A stretch of 64,000 nucleotides of DNA from Haloactinopolyspora alba (lineage in GTDB: Bacteria > Actinomycetota > Actinomycetes > Jiangellales > Jiangellaceae): contig NZ_PYGE01000002.1 of assembly GCF_003014555.1 (NCBI RefSeq), positions 434,001 through 498,000 of the forward strand, read 5' to 3'. The notes under the pieces are model-generated. The model was not told where the DNA came from. It saw nothing but the letters and a program-made list of their open reading frames with translations, and made no database searches. This document shows, piece after piece, positions 1-8,838 of the stretch (position 1 is the first letter of the stretch; the number at the start of each line of letters is the position of its first letter). Both the position numbers and the translations under genes were made by a program.

Positions 1-1
1 C

Positions 2-3000
2 GACTGCGCCGGCGGCCCGGTGAACGACTCACCGAACAACACCGGCATCACCCAGCTCCCGCCCGCGGTCGAGGCGGAGGTCTGGTACGGCTATTCGCCC
101 AACCCGCAGTTCCCCGAGATCGGCGGGGGCGGCGCGCCGATGGCCGGCGGCGTCTACCGCTACGACCCGTCCGTCGAGTCCGACCGGCAGTGGCCGGCCT
201 ACTGGGACGGCAAGGCCGTCTTCGCCGAGTGGAACCAGGGCAACCTGTACAGCTTCCAGCTCGACGGCGCCGGCAGCGCGGTCACCGACATCAACGCGCT
301 GTTCCCGGACATGCAGTTCCTGCGTCCGCACGCGATGGAGTGGGGCCCGGACGGCGCGCTGTACCTGATCGAGTGGGGCAGCGGCTTCGGTGGTGACAAC
401 GCCGACTCCGGCGTCTACCGCATCGACCACGTCCAGGGTGAGCGGGCACCGATCGCACGCATCGATGCCGGTCCGTTGTCCGGGCCGACCCCGCTCGAGG
501 TGAACTTCGACGCCTCGGGGTCGATCGACCCGGAGGCCACGACGCTGACGTACGAGTGGGACTTCGACGGCGACGGGACCGTCGACTCCACCGAACCGAC
601 CGTCAGCCACACCTACACCGAACCCGGCGACTACACGGTGGCGCTGACGGTCACCGACGCCGACGGGCAGCAGGACATCGCGAACGTCGAGGTGACGGCC
701 GGTAACACCGCACCCGAGATCACCGTTACCGCGCCCGCCGACGGCGGGTTCTTCGAGTTCGGCGACACCATCGCCTACGAGGTCAGTGTCACCGACGCCG
801 AGGACGGCGAGGGCGTGTGCGACCGGATCGTCACCCAGCCGGGGCTCGGGCACAACGACCACTCGCACGAGTACGAGGAGAACTTCGGCTGCACGGGCAC
901 CTTCGAACTGCCCGGCGACGAGGGCCACACCGGCGCGAACATCTTCGGCACCGTCACGGTGACCTACACCGACGACGGTGCTCCCGGTGTCAGCCCGCTC
1001 ACCAGCCGGGAGGTGCTGGTCCTGCAGCCCAAGCGCCGTCAGGCCGAGCACTTCGACGAGACGGGACGGCTGGCGGGGTCCGACGCGGGCGGCGACCCCG
1101 GTGTTCAGACCGAGGAGACCGGCGACACCGCCGGCGGCGGTCAGAACGTCGGGTTCATCGAGGACGGCGACTGGTGGTCGTGGGACCCGATGAACCTCAC
1201 CGCCATCGACGACATCACGCTGCGGGCCGCGACCCCCAACATCGGCGCGACCGTGGAGGTGCGTACCGGTGCGCCGGACGGCCCGACGGTGGCGACCATC
1301 CAGACCGAGCCCACCGGCGACTGGCAGGTGTACGACGAGTTCACCGCGTCGGTCAGCGGCGACACGGCGACGTCGAGCGGACCGCTGTACTTCGTGAAGA
1401 CGACCGGGCAGCTCAACGTCAACTGGGTCGACTTCGGCGGCAAGGGCGTCACCGAGAACCAGCGCCCGGACGTCACCGTCAGCGCCGACCCGGCCAGCGG
1501 CACGGCGCCGCTGGACGTCGGCTTCGCCGCCGAGGCGAGCGATCCCGAGGGCGACACGCCGCTGACGTACGCGTGGCAGTTCGGGGACGGCGGCACCGCG
1601 ACCGGCGCCACCGCCCAGCACACCTACACCGAGGCGGGCACCTACGACGCCGAGGTGACGGTGACCGACGCGCGCGGCGCGGAGGTGACGGAGAGCGTCA
1701 CGGTGGACGTGCAGGACGGCGGCGAACCGCCGGTGTGCCTGAAGGGGCGCTCGGACGCCTTCGACGGCGACACTCTGGACCGCGACCGCTGGACGACGGT
1801 GGTCCGCGAGAACCAGGACCTGGCCGTGCAGGACGGTCATCTGGTGCTGCCGGCAACGAGCACCGACATCTACGGCACCAACAACACGGACACGCCGAAC
1901 ATCGTCCTGCAGGACCTGCCGGACGGCGAGTTCACGGCCACGGCGAAGCTGACCATGCAGGCCTACCGGGCGTACCAGCAGGCCGGGCTGGTCATCTACG
2001 GCGACGACGACAACTACGCCAAGATGGTGCTGCAGGGCCGCGACACCGGCGCGAGCAACCCGGCGGCGCGGATCTTCCAGTTCATCCGCGAGGAGAACGG
2101 CGAGCCGAACGAGGTCGGCGACAGCAACACCGCCCAGCTGGGCGCGGACTACCCGGACACCGTCTGGGTGCGCTACACCAGCGACGGCTCGAACCTGCGG
2201 GCGGCTTACAGCGCCGACGGTGAGACGTTCACCGAGATGCCGCAGACGAAGAGCCTGGACGGCATCACCGACCCGAAGATCGGCCTGATCGCACTGGCCG
2301 GAACGGACCAGCCGGCCGGTGAGGCGCGGTTCGACCACTTCCAGATCACGCCCGACGACACCGCGCCGGCCGCCGAGCCGAACGACGAGTTCGACGGCAC
2401 CGCGCTGGACGGCTGCCGGTGGAGCGTGCTCCGGCCGGACGAGTCCGGTTACCGCGTCGCCGACGGCGCCCTGGAGATCGACACCAGCGACGGTGACATC
2501 TACGAGGACGGCAACTCCGGCCCGTCGAACTTCGTCCTGCAGCCGGCGCCCGAGGGCGACGAGTGGACGATCGAGACGAAGGTCGACGGTTCGGCGTTCG
2601 ACGAGCAGTACCAGCAGGGCGGGCTGATCGTGTACGGCGACGACGGCAACTACGTCAAGTTCGACTACGTCGTCGACAACGCCGCCGGCGACCCGGTGTC
2701 GCCACGCCTGGAGCTGCGCAGCGAGGTCGGCGACGCCGTCCAGACCCCGCAGCCGAGCGTCACCGAGCTCGACCAGGCCATCTGGCACCTGCGGCTCACC
2801 CGCTCCGGCAACACCTACACGGGGTCGTACAGCGCCGACGGCGAGACCTGGACGGACATGCCGGAACCGGTCACCAACTCCGCGGTGGCCGCGGACGCGA
2901 AGGCCGGCCTGTTCGCGCTCGGAGGCGCGCAGGGCGCGTCGAAGACCGCCCGGTTCGACTACTTCCACGTCAAGGAACTCGAGGTCGACGAGACGCCGCC

Positions 3001-3895
3001 CACGGTCGACGTCACGCTCGACCCGTCCGAGCCGTCCGGCAGCAACGGATGGTGGACCGGGCCGGTCACCGTCACGGCCGAGGCCGCTGACGACGGGGAC
3101 GGCCCCGTCGACGTCGAGTACCGCGTCGACGGCGGCGACTGGGCGCCTTACACCGAGCCGGTGGTCGTCGAGGCCGACGGCGAGCACGTCGTCGACGTCC
3201 GCGCGACCGACGCGGCCGGCAACACCTCGGAGCCGGTGGGCACCGAGATCGCCGTCGACGCCACCGCTCCGGAGCTCGACGTGTCCGGGGTGGAGCACGG
3301 TGTGCTCTACGGCGACAGCCAGGACCTGGAGCTGGCCTGGGATTCCAGCGACACCGGGTCGGGCGCCGGCGAGACCGTCGCGCGCCTGGACGGCGACCCC
3401 GTCGAACCGGGTGCGCTGGTCCTGCACGAGATCCCGCTGGGCCTGCACGACCTCGAGGTCGAGGCGCGCGACCGAGCGGGCAACCGCACGACCGAACGGT
3501 TCACGTTCTTCGTCTCCACCTCGTTCGCCGACATGCGGTCGCTGGTGAGCAGGTTCGAGTCGGAGCAGCGGCTGGACCGGCCGAGCACCAAGCGGTTGGA
3601 GAACACGCTGGGCACGGCCGCCAGGCAGGCGGTCATGGGCCGGGAGACGCGCGCCGTCGAACGGCTCGAGAAGGTCAAGGACATCGCGAACGACAAGGTG
3701 GCGGACGACGTGGTCCGCGACGTGCTGATCCGCGACGCCGACGCGATGATCGGGCGGCTCGGCGCGACCCCGTCGGATGCCGGCGCGGGGGTGACCGCCA
3801 ACGGCGGACAGTCCCTCGACGGCACCGGCCGGCTCGCCGGCGACCCGGCACCGAAGGTCGGCGGCGTCGAGATGACGCCCAATCGTCTCGAGTAA
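2..3895 (+). CDS. Secreted GSDH/PKD/CBM6/DUF1349 multidomain protein, 5' end outside window
   Basis: The first 1,297 residues' worth of open frame continues to the window edge without a start, so this is the C-terminal part of a larger protein. Residues 1-150 are the end of a glucose/sorbosone-dehydrogenase-type beta-propeller (the stretch DCAGGPVNDSP matches the same point in the paralogue at 41.5-46.5 kb). Then come PKD (about 155-235), a CBM6-like domain (345-490), a second PKD (490-575), two DUF1349/concanavalin-like domains (585-790 and 795-990), Ig/OmpL47-like repeats (995-1180) and a charged helical tail. Families of this build are extracellular and act on or bind polysaccharide; a soluble sugar-oxidising role is inferred from the propeller only. 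Unlike the paralogue it ends without a DUF1080 domain. No obvious sortase signal is seen at its C-terminus. Confidence 0.85.
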   Translation, partial: DCAGGPVNDSPNNTGITQLPPAVEAEVWYGYSPNPQFPEIGGGGAPMAGGVYRYDPSVESDRQWPAYWDGKAVFAEWNQGNLYSFQLDGAGSAVTDINALFPDMQFLRPHAMEWGPDGALYLIEWGSGFGGDNADSGVYRIDHVQGERAPIARIDAGPLSGPTPLEVNFDASGSIDPEATTLTYEWDFDGDGTVDSTEPTVSHTYTEPGDYTVALTVTDADGQQDIANVEVTAGNTAPEITVTAPADGGFFEFGDTIAYEVSVTDAEDGEGVCDRIVTQPGLGHNDHSHEYEENFGCTGTFELPGDEGHTGANIFGTVTVTYTDDGAPGVSPLTSREVLVLQPKRRQAEHFDETGRLAGSDAGGDPGVQTEETGDTAGGGQNVGFIEDGDWWSWDPMNLTAIDDITLRAATPNIGATVEVRTGAPDGPTVATIQTEPTGDWQVYDEFTASVSGDTATSSGPLYFVKTTGQLNVNWVDFGGKGVTENQRPDVTVSADPASGTAPLDVGFAAEASDPEGDTPLTYAWQFGDGGTATGATAQHTYTEAGTYDAEVTVTDARGAEVTESVTVDVQDGGEPPVCLKGRSDAFDGDTLDRDRWTTVVRENQDLAVQDGHLVLPATSTDIYGTNNTDTPNIVLQDLPDGEFTATAKLTMQAYRAYQQAGLVIYGDDDNYAKMVLQGRDTGASNPAARIFQFIREENGEPNEVGDSNTAQLGADYPDTVWVRYTSDGSNLRAAYSADGETFTEMPQTKSLDGITDPKIGLIALAGTDQPAGEARFDHFQITPDDTAPAAEPNDEFDGTALDGCRWSVLRPDESGYRVADGALEIDTSDGDIYEDGNSGPSNFVLQPAPEGDEWTIETKVDGSAFDEQYQQGGLIVYGDDGNYVKFDYVVDNAAGDPVSPRLELRSEVGDAVQTPQPSVTELDQAIWHLRLTRSGNTYTGSYSADGETWTDMPEPVTNSAVAADAKAGLFALGGAQGASKTARFDYFHVKELEVDETPPTVDVTLDPSEPSGSNGWWTGPVTVTAEAADDGDGPVDVEYRVDGGDWAPYTEPVVVEADGEHVVDVRATDAAGNTSEPVGTEIAVDATAPELDVSGVEHGVLYGDSQDLELAWDSSDTGSGAGETVARLDGDPVEPGALVLHEIPLGLHDLEVEARDRAGNRTTERFTFFVSTSFADMRSLVSRFESEQRLDRPSTKRLENTLGTAARQAVMGRETRAVERLEKVKDIANDKVADDVVRDVLIRDADAMIGRLGATPSDAGAGVTANGGQSLDGTGRLAGDPAPKVGGVEMTPNRLE

Positions 3896-4153
3896 CGCAG
3901 AAACCGTCACCTGAGGAGGAGACGTCACCATGAGAGTCCAGCAACCGCTCGGCGCGTCGCGCCGGATCGGAATCCGGTGCCCGGGCACCTCGGCCCTGCC
4001 CGGGTACCACCGGCCGGGCTCTCATGGTCGGCGGGGGGCCGGTCTCGACCGGCCCTCGGCCCCGGTGCCGGGTTTCGGCGCCCCGTTCCGGCACCGGGGC
4101 ACACACACCTGGTTCCTGCCCGCTGCGCGTGGGTTCGATGAAAGGAGCCAGGC
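3896..4153 (+). promoter_or_regulatory. Structured leader ahead of the ebo-type operon, with a possible upstream ORF
   Basis: This 258-base gap holds a row of strong hairpins: 3962-3977, the palindrome at 3978-3987, 4036-4055 (9-bp arms around TC) and 4060-4099 (perfect 12-bp arms, 16-nt loop). A good ribosome site (GAGGAGGA, from 3913) precedes an ATG at 3930, which opens a 75-codon frame ending at 4157; its stop overlaps the cyclase ATG at 4154 as ATGA. The encoded peptide is Arg/Gly/Pro-rich and matches nothing I know, so I do not call it a gene. The arrangement resembles an attenuator with a leader ORF, or simply a terminator for the previous gene plus a chance frame. A separate ribosome site AAAGGAGCC serves the cyclase. 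Confidence 0.45.
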
Positions 4154-5323
4154 ATGAGCAACGAAACGAACCGGTCCGACGGACGCACCGGTGTGTGGTT
4201 CGTCGGCGCCCGTGGATCCGTGGCCACGACGACGGTGGTGGGCGCGCTGGCCGTGCACGCCGGACTGGCCGAGCACACCGGCATGGTCTCCGAGCTGCCG
4301 GAGGTGTCCGCGGCGCGGCTGACCGGCATCGACCGGCTCGTCTTCGGCGGTCACGAGGTCGCCGAAGGCAGCCTGGCCAAACGCGCCGAGGAGCTGCGTG
4401 CCGGTGGCGTGCTGCCCCCGGCCGTGGTCGCCGCCGTGGCCGAGGAACTCGCCGCCGTCGACGCGCGGGTGGCGCCCGGCGTGCCCCCGGGGAGCGTGTC
4501 CCAGCGCGCGGCCACCGGCCGCATCGAGGCCGACCTGCGCGCCTTCCGCGACGAGCACGAGCTGGACCGCGTCATCGTCGTCGACGTGTCCAGCACCGAA
4601 CCGCCGGTGGCCGACGATCCCGCGCTGAACGACCTGGACCGGCTCGAGGCCGCGCTCGACGACGGCGGGGCGCCGCTGCCCGGCAGCTCGGCCTACGCGT
4701 ACGCGGCGTTCCGCGCGGGCTGCCCGTACGTCGCGTTCACCCCGAGCCCGGGACCGCGGCCGCCCGCCCTGGCCGAGCTCGCCGAACGACAGCGGCTGCC
4801 CTGGGCAGGATCGGACGCCAAGACCGGGGAGACCCTGGTCAAGACCGTTCTCGCACCGATGTTCGCGATGCGGGCGCTGAAGGTGCGCTCGTGGTCGTCG
4901 GTGAACCTGCTGGGCGGCGGCGACGGGCAGACGCTCGCCGACCCGGTGAACGCGGCCAGCAAGACCGCCACCAAGGCGCACGGCCTCGAGGAGATCCTGG
5001 GCCACCGCGTCGACGGGCCACTGCACATCGACTACGTCCCCGACCTGGGTGACTGGAAGACGGCCTGGGACATGATCTCGTTCGAGGGCTTCCTCGGCAC
5101 CCGGATGTCCATGCAGTTCACCTGGTCCGGATGCGACTCCGCGCTGGCCGCGCCGCTGGTGCTGGACCTGGTCCGGCTGGTGGCGCGCGCACACGAGCGC
5201 GGTGAGTACGGTCCGGTCCCGGAGCTCGGGTTCTTCTTCAAGGACCCGGCCGGTGCCGGCGGCCACGATCTCAGCGGACAGTGGGACCGCCTGGTCGAGT
5301 GGTGCGCGCGGGACACCCGATGA
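4154..5323 (+). CDS. myo-Inositol-1-phosphate-synthase-like sugar-phosphate cyclase, ebo cluster
   Basis: 389 residues. The N-terminal VWFVGARGSVATTT is the Rossmann NAD site of the Inos-1-P synthase family, and the core GSDAKTGET, LLGGGDGQTL, ASKTATK and YVPDLGDWKTAWD follow the order of the eukaryote-like synthases, where the NAD-dependent reaction cyclises glucose 6-phosphate. The Lys-x3-Lys pair of SKTATK is kept, but the usual LGNNDG loop reads LGGGDG, so the substrate may differ. It is the first gene of a run joined by ATGA overlaps (stop overlaps the prenyltransferase start at 5320). In cyanobacterial ebo clusters a dehydroquinate-synthase-like EboD is the cyclase; this gene appears to fill that place. 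Product unknown. Start chosen on AAAGGAG 7 bases upstream. Confidence 0.85.
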   Translation: MSNETNRSDGRTGVWFVGARGSVATTTVVGALAVHAGLAEHTGMVSELPEVSAARLTGIDRLVFGGHEVAEGSLAKRAEELRAGGVLPPAVVAAVAEELAAVDARVAPGVPPGSVSQRAATGRIEADLRAFRDEHELDRVIVVDVSSTEPPVADDPALNDLDRLEAALDDGGAPLPGSSAYAYAAFRAGCPYVAFTPSPGPRPPALAELAERQRLPWAGSDAKTGETLVKTVLAPMFAMRALKVRSWSSVNLLGGGDGQTLADPVNAASKTATKAHGLEEILGHRVDGPLHIDYVPDLGDWKTAWDMISFEGFLGTRMSMQFTWSGCDSALAAPLVLDLVRLVARAHERGEYGPVPELGFFFKDPAGAGGHDLSGQWDRLVEWCARDTR

Positions 5324-6327
5324 GGCTGCACGACCTGGCCGAGCTGGTGCGCCTGCCCGCTGCGCTGACCGTGCCGGGCGACGTGCTCGCCGGCGCGAGC
5401 GCCGCGGGTTACCCGCACGGCCGCCGGACCTGGGCGATGCCGGTGGCTTCGGCGTGCCTGTACTGGTCCGGCATGGCGCTGAACGACTACGCCGACCGCG
5501 AGCTGGACCGCGCCGAACGGCCGGAACGCCCCATCCCGTCCGGGCGGGTCCGCCCCGGGCAGGCGCTCGCGGTCGCCGGCGGGCTGACCGGCGCGGGCCT
5601 CGGGCTCGCGGCGTTCGGCGGCGGGACGCGGGCGTTGCGGGTGGCCGCGCCGCTGGCGGCGACGGTGTGGGGCTACGACCTCCTGGCCAAGCCGACAGCC
5701 GCGGGGCCGGCGTTCATGGCGGCCGCCCGCGGGCTGGACGTGCTGCTCGGCGCGGACGGGCGGTTGCGGCCGGCGGCGTTGCCCGTCACCGCGATGGCCG
5801 TGCACACCGCCGGCGTCACCACACTCAGCCGCGGCGAGGTGCACGGAACGTCGCCGGCAGTCGCGCGGGTCGCGGTGGGGACGACGGTGGCGGCTGCTGT
5901 CGCTTCGGCGTGGCCCCGGGGGCTCTCGTGGCGTTCGGCGGGGGTGGGGGATGGCGTCCTCGCCCGGTCGGCGCTCGTTCCTCGCGCCTCTTTTACGCCC
6001 GGCCACACCGCGGACGCCATCCCCCACCCCCGCCGTGGTCTTGCGTCGCGTCCCGGCCAGACCGCGGACCGAGCGCAGGCAACGCGTCTCGCTGCGGCGG
6101 CGGGGGCGGCAGCCGTCTACGCGGCATCGGTGGGCAGGGCGCAGGCGGCGGCCGTCCGGCGGCCGGACGCGCCGACAGTGCGCACCGCGACCGGCGCGGG
6201 CATCCGCGGCATGATCCCGCTGCAGTCCGCGCTCACCGCGCGTACCGGCGCGATCGCGCTCGCGGCGGGCGTGCTGGCGGCGGGGCCGCTGGCCAAGCTC
6301 GCGTCGAAGGTGGTGTCGCCGACATGA
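5320..6327 (+). CDS. eboC: UbiA-family prenyltransferase, EboC-like (SCO3242 type)
   Basis: 335 residues, several hydrophobic helices. NDYADRELDRAERPERPIPSG is too long to be chance: it carries the NDxxDxxxD prenyl-diphosphate motif at about residue 62, and WGYDLLAKPTAAG with RGLDVLLG follow, as in the prenyltransferases that accompany EboA in actinobacteria. The family moves a polyprenyl chain onto an acceptor in the membrane; the acceptor here is unknown. ATG overlaps the cyclase stop (ATGA), hence translational coupling. Residues about 206-239 are encoded by a 98-bp palindrome (5937-6034) that looks like an in-frame insertion, rich in Arg, Pro and Gly, between two helices; the conserved C-terminal IRGMIPLQSALTA resumes after it, so the enzyme may still be active. 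Confidence 0.88.
   Translation: MRLHDLAELVRLPAALTVPGDVLAGASAAGYPHGRRTWAMPVASACLYWSGMALNDYADRELDRAERPERPIPSGRVRPGQALAVAGGLTGAGLGLAAFGGGTRALRVAAPLAATVWGYDLLAKPTAAGPAFMAAARGLDVLLGADGRLRPAALPVTAMAVHTAGVTTLSRGEVHGTSPAVARVAVGTTVAAAVASAWPRGLSWRSAGVGDGVLARSALVPRASFTPGHTADAIPHPRRGLASRPGQTADRAQATRLAAAAGAAAVYAASVGRAQAAAVRRPDAPTVRTATGAGIRGMIPLQSALTARTGAIALAAGVLAAGPLAKLASKVVSPT
5937..6034. repeat. 23-bp-arm inverted repeat inserted in eboC
   Basis: Arms 5937-5959 and 6012-6034 are perfect inverted copies of 23 bases (inner part GGGGGTGGGGGATGGCGTCC), separated by 52 bases. Next to it an 18-bp direct repeat with one mismatch is seen (5998-6015 and 6052-6069, CCCGGCCAsACCGCGGAC). The palindrome lies inside the prenyltransferase reading frame and keeps it open. 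Its form suits a small non-autonomous or REP-like element; no second copy was recognised in this window. Confidence 0.7.
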
Positions 6328-7244
6328 CGCTGCGCTTCGGATACGGCACCAACGGGTTCGGCAGTCACCGCCTGGACGACGCGCTCGCGGTGATCGCGGA
6401 GCTCGGCTACGAGGGCGTGGCGCTGACCGTCGACCAGCCGCACCTCGACCCGTTCGGCACCGACCTGGGCGCGCGGACCGCCGCCGTGCACCGGCGGCTC
6501 GACGAGCTGGGACTCGACGTCGTCGTCGAGACCGGCGCGCGGTACGTCATGGACCCGTGGTACAAGCACGAGCCGACACTCGTCTCCGACACCGGGCGCG
6601 AACGCCGGGTCGACTACCTGCGGCGGGCGGTGCGCATCGCGGCCGACCTCGGCGCGGAGGCGGTGTCGTTCTGGTCGGGCACCCTGCCGGCCGGGGTCGA
6701 CGACGCCGAGGGCTGGCGCCGGGTGGTCGACGGCGTCGGCGCCGTGCTCGACGAGGCGGACAGCCGCGGCGTGGTGTGCGCGTTCGAGCCCGAGCCGGGC
6801 ATGTTCGTCGACACGGTCGGCGGTGTCCTGGAGCTGCGCCGGCGCCTCGGCTCACCGGAGCACTTCCGGGTGACCCTGGACATCGGGCACTGCGTGTGCA
6901 ACGAGAAGGGCACGGTCGCCGAGTGCGCGCACCAGGCGGGTGAGCTGCTGGGCAACGTGCAGCTCGACGACATGGTGCCCGATGTGCACGAGCACCTGGA
7001 GTTCGGCGCGGGCGAGATCGACCTGCCCGCGGCTCTCGGGGCGCTGCTGGACGTCGGCTACACCGGCCTCGCGGCGGTGGAGCTGCCGCGGCACGGGCAT
7101 GCGGCCCCGGTCGTCGCGGAACGATCGATGCGAGCCCTGCGCGCGGCCCTGGACACCGCCCTGGACGGTTCGACCCCCCACCATCGATCAACGCGACACG
7201 GGGGTGGCAGTGAGTTCAACGGGGGAGAGGAGGCACAGACATGA
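6324..7244 (+). CDS. Sugar phosphate isomerase/epimerase-like TIM barrel in ebo cluster
   Basis: 306 residues of the AP-endonuclease-2/xylose-isomerase-like fold: GYGTNGFGSHRLDDAL at the N-terminus, then AFEPEPGMFV (metal-ligand Glu), LDIGHCVCNEKG and VHEHLEFGAGEID, the usual metal-site strands. Such enzymes move a keto or hydroxyl group on sugars or cyclitols using a divalent metal. ATG at 6324 overlaps the eboC stop, and its own stop overlaps eboA at 7241, so it belongs to the same coupled operon and probably acts on the cyclase substrate or product. The last 25 residues (His/Gly/Ser-rich) are outside the barrel. Substrate cannot be read from sequence. Confidence 0.8.
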   Translation: MTLRFGYGTNGFGSHRLDDALAVIAELGYEGVALTVDQPHLDPFGTDLGARTAAVHRRLDELGLDVVVETGARYVMDPWYKHEPTLVSDTGRERRVDYLRRAVRIAADLGAEAVSFWSGTLPAGVDDAEGWRRVVDGVGAVLDEADSRGVVCAFEPEPGMFVDTVGGVLELRRRLGSPEHFRVTLDIGHCVCNEKGTVAECAHQAGELLGNVQLDDMVPDVHEHLEFGAGEIDLPAALGALLDVGYTGLAAVELPRHGHAAPVVAERSMRALRAALDTALDGSTPHHRSTRHGGGSEFNGGEEAQT

Positions 7245-7951
7245 GCGCGACACTCGAGCGGGTGACGCCGCACCTGGACGGTCAGGCGCGTGCCGCCCTG
7301 AGTACGCTGGTGGACGAGGTGACCGCGAACCCGGGCGCGATCTCGACCCTGTTCCCGGCCGTCGGGCGCCGGGTCGCACGCGGGCCCAGCGACGCGGACG
7401 ACCCGGACGGGCTGCGCACGCCGCGGCTGGAGGACGAGGCCCGCACGGCGCTGCTGGTGGCGGCTGCCGAGGCCTGGCACACCGAGCCGCACCGGCTGGT
7501 CGACGAGGTCTCGCAGCTGTACCGCTACGGCGACACCGACGAGAAGCGCGCGGTGCTGCGTGCGCTGCCGGAACTGGAGGCGGTGCCCGGAATCACCGAC
7601 GCCGGGCTGTCCGCGGTGGCCGACGCGCTGCGCACCAACGACCTGAGGCTGATCGCCGCGGCCATGGGCCGCTACGCCGCCGCGCACCTGGACGACCCGT
7701 CCTGGCGGCAGGGCGTGCTGAAGTGCCTGTTCGTCGGCGTCCCGCTGGATGCCGTGGCCGACCTGGACCGGCGATCCGACGCGGAGCTGGCGCGGATGGT
7801 GGCCGACTACGGCAACGAGCGCGTCGCCGCCGGGCGTTCGGTGCCGTCGGACGCCTGGCGGATCCTCAACCACGATCCGGACGCGGTCGCGGGGCGCTTA
7901 CCGGCGCCCGCTGCCGCGAGCACCGCACCGGCGCAAAGCGAGGAGGACTGA
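7241..7951 (+). CDS. eboA: EboA domain-containing protein
   Basis: 236 residues, alpha-helical, with the recognisable features of EboA: a conserved WHTEPHRLVDEVSQLYRYGDTDEK-type helix pair (about residues 80-105), RAVLRALPELE, and KCLFVGVPLDAV near residue 165. EboA has no known biochemical activity; its cluster is needed for moving scytonemin precursor to the periplasm in Nostoc and was noticed in Pseudomonas biofilm-edge mutants. Its position directly before eboB and its ATGA coupling to the upstream isomerase support the name. The C-terminal 20 residues are Ala/Pro-rich linker. Confidence 0.85.
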   Translation: MSATLERVTPHLDGQARAALSTLVDEVTANPGAISTLFPAVGRRVARGPSDADDPDGLRTPRLEDEARTALLVAAAEAWHTEPHRLVDEVSQLYRYGDTDEKRAVLRALPELEAVPGITDAGLSAVADALRTNDLRLIAAAMGRYAAAHLDDPSWRQGVLKCLFVGVPLDAVADLDRRSDAELARMVADYGNERVAAGRSVPSDAWRILNHDPDAVAGRLPAPAAASTAPAQSEED

Positions 7952-8835
7952 TGCGCGTCTTCGACCCCCACATCCACATGACCTCGCGTACCACCGACGA
8001 CTACGCCCGGATGTACGCCGCCGGGGTGCGGGCGCTGACCGAGCCGGCGTTCTGGCTCGGTCAGCCGCGGACCAGCGTCGGCTCGTTCTGCGACTACTTC
8101 GACGGGCTGCTCGGCTGGGAGCGCTTCCGTGCCGCCCAGTACGGCATCCGGCACCACTGCACCATCGCGCTGAACCCGAAGGAGGCGAACGACCCCCGCT
8201 GCGTCGAGGTGCTGGACGTGCTCCCGCGCTACCTCGCCAAGGACGGTGTCGTCGCCGTCGGCGAGGTCGGCTTCGACTCGATGACCGACGACGAGGAGAA
8301 GGTCTTCGTCCGCCAGCTCGACCTGGCCGGCGAGCACGACCTGCCGGTCCTGGTGCACACGCCGCACCGCGACAAGGCGGCCGGCACCCGCCGCACGCTC
8401 GAGCTGGTCGCCGCCAGCGGGCTGCCCCCCGAGCGGGTGCTCGTCGACCACCTGAACGAGACGACGGTGGGCATGGTCGCCGACTCCGGCTGCTGGATGG
8501 GTTTCTCGATCTACCCGGACACCAAGATGGACGAGCACCGGATGGTGCGCATTCTGGCCGATCGGGGCCTGGACCGGATGATCGTCAACTCGGCGGCGGA
8601 CTGGGGACACAGCGACCCGCTGAAGACGATCGCCACCGGGCGGGCCATGCTCGGGCACGGTTTCACCGACGACGACGTCGACCGCGTGCTGTGGCAGAAC
8701 CCGGTGGCCTTCTACGGGCAGAGTGGCCGGCTGCTGCTCGACGACGAAGGCGCCGGCATCGAAACCGGTCCGTCCGCGACGTTCGAGGGCAACTCGGTGC
8801 TGCGCGGGCAGCGTCCGTCCGGGCAGGAGGAGTGA
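7951..8835 (+). CDS. eboB: EboB, TatD-like metal-dependent hydrolase
   Basis: 294 residues. The opening MRVFDPHIHM gives the HxH of the amidohydrolase superfamily; GEVGFDS, LVHTPHRDK and LVDHLNE supply the Glu, His and His of the TatD-like metal centre, and NSAADWGHSDP the final Asp. TatD-like enzymes are phosphoesterases or nucleases, but the ebo members have no proven substrate. The ATG shares one base with the eboA stop (TGATG), preceded by GGAGGA. Directly followed by eboE after three bases. Confidence 0.88.
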   Translation: MRVFDPHIHMTSRTTDDYARMYAAGVRALTEPAFWLGQPRTSVGSFCDYFDGLLGWERFRAAQYGIRHHCTIALNPKEANDPRCVEVLDVLPRYLAKDGVVAVGEVGFDSMTDDEEKVFVRQLDLAGEHDLPVLVHTPHRDKAAGTRRTLELVAASGLPPERVLVDHLNETTVGMVADSGCWMGFSIYPDTKMDEHRMVRILADRGLDRMIVNSAADWGHSDPLKTIATGRAMLGHGFTDDDVDRVLWQNPVAFYGQSGRLLLDDEGAGIETGPSATFEGNSVLRGQRPSGQEE

Positions 8836-8838
8836 CGG

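Noticed and set aside
29-3988. Very long reverse-strand open frame opposite the first gene
   Set aside because: It is a mirror of GC-rich codon bias: the plus-strand frame has recognisable PKD, CBM6 and DUF1349 domains and the reverse reading has none.
3930-4157. 75-codon frame with a good ribosome site treated as a protein gene
   Set aside because: The peptide is low-complexity and follows the hairpin arms; it is more likely a leader or chance frame, so it is described only within the structured leader.
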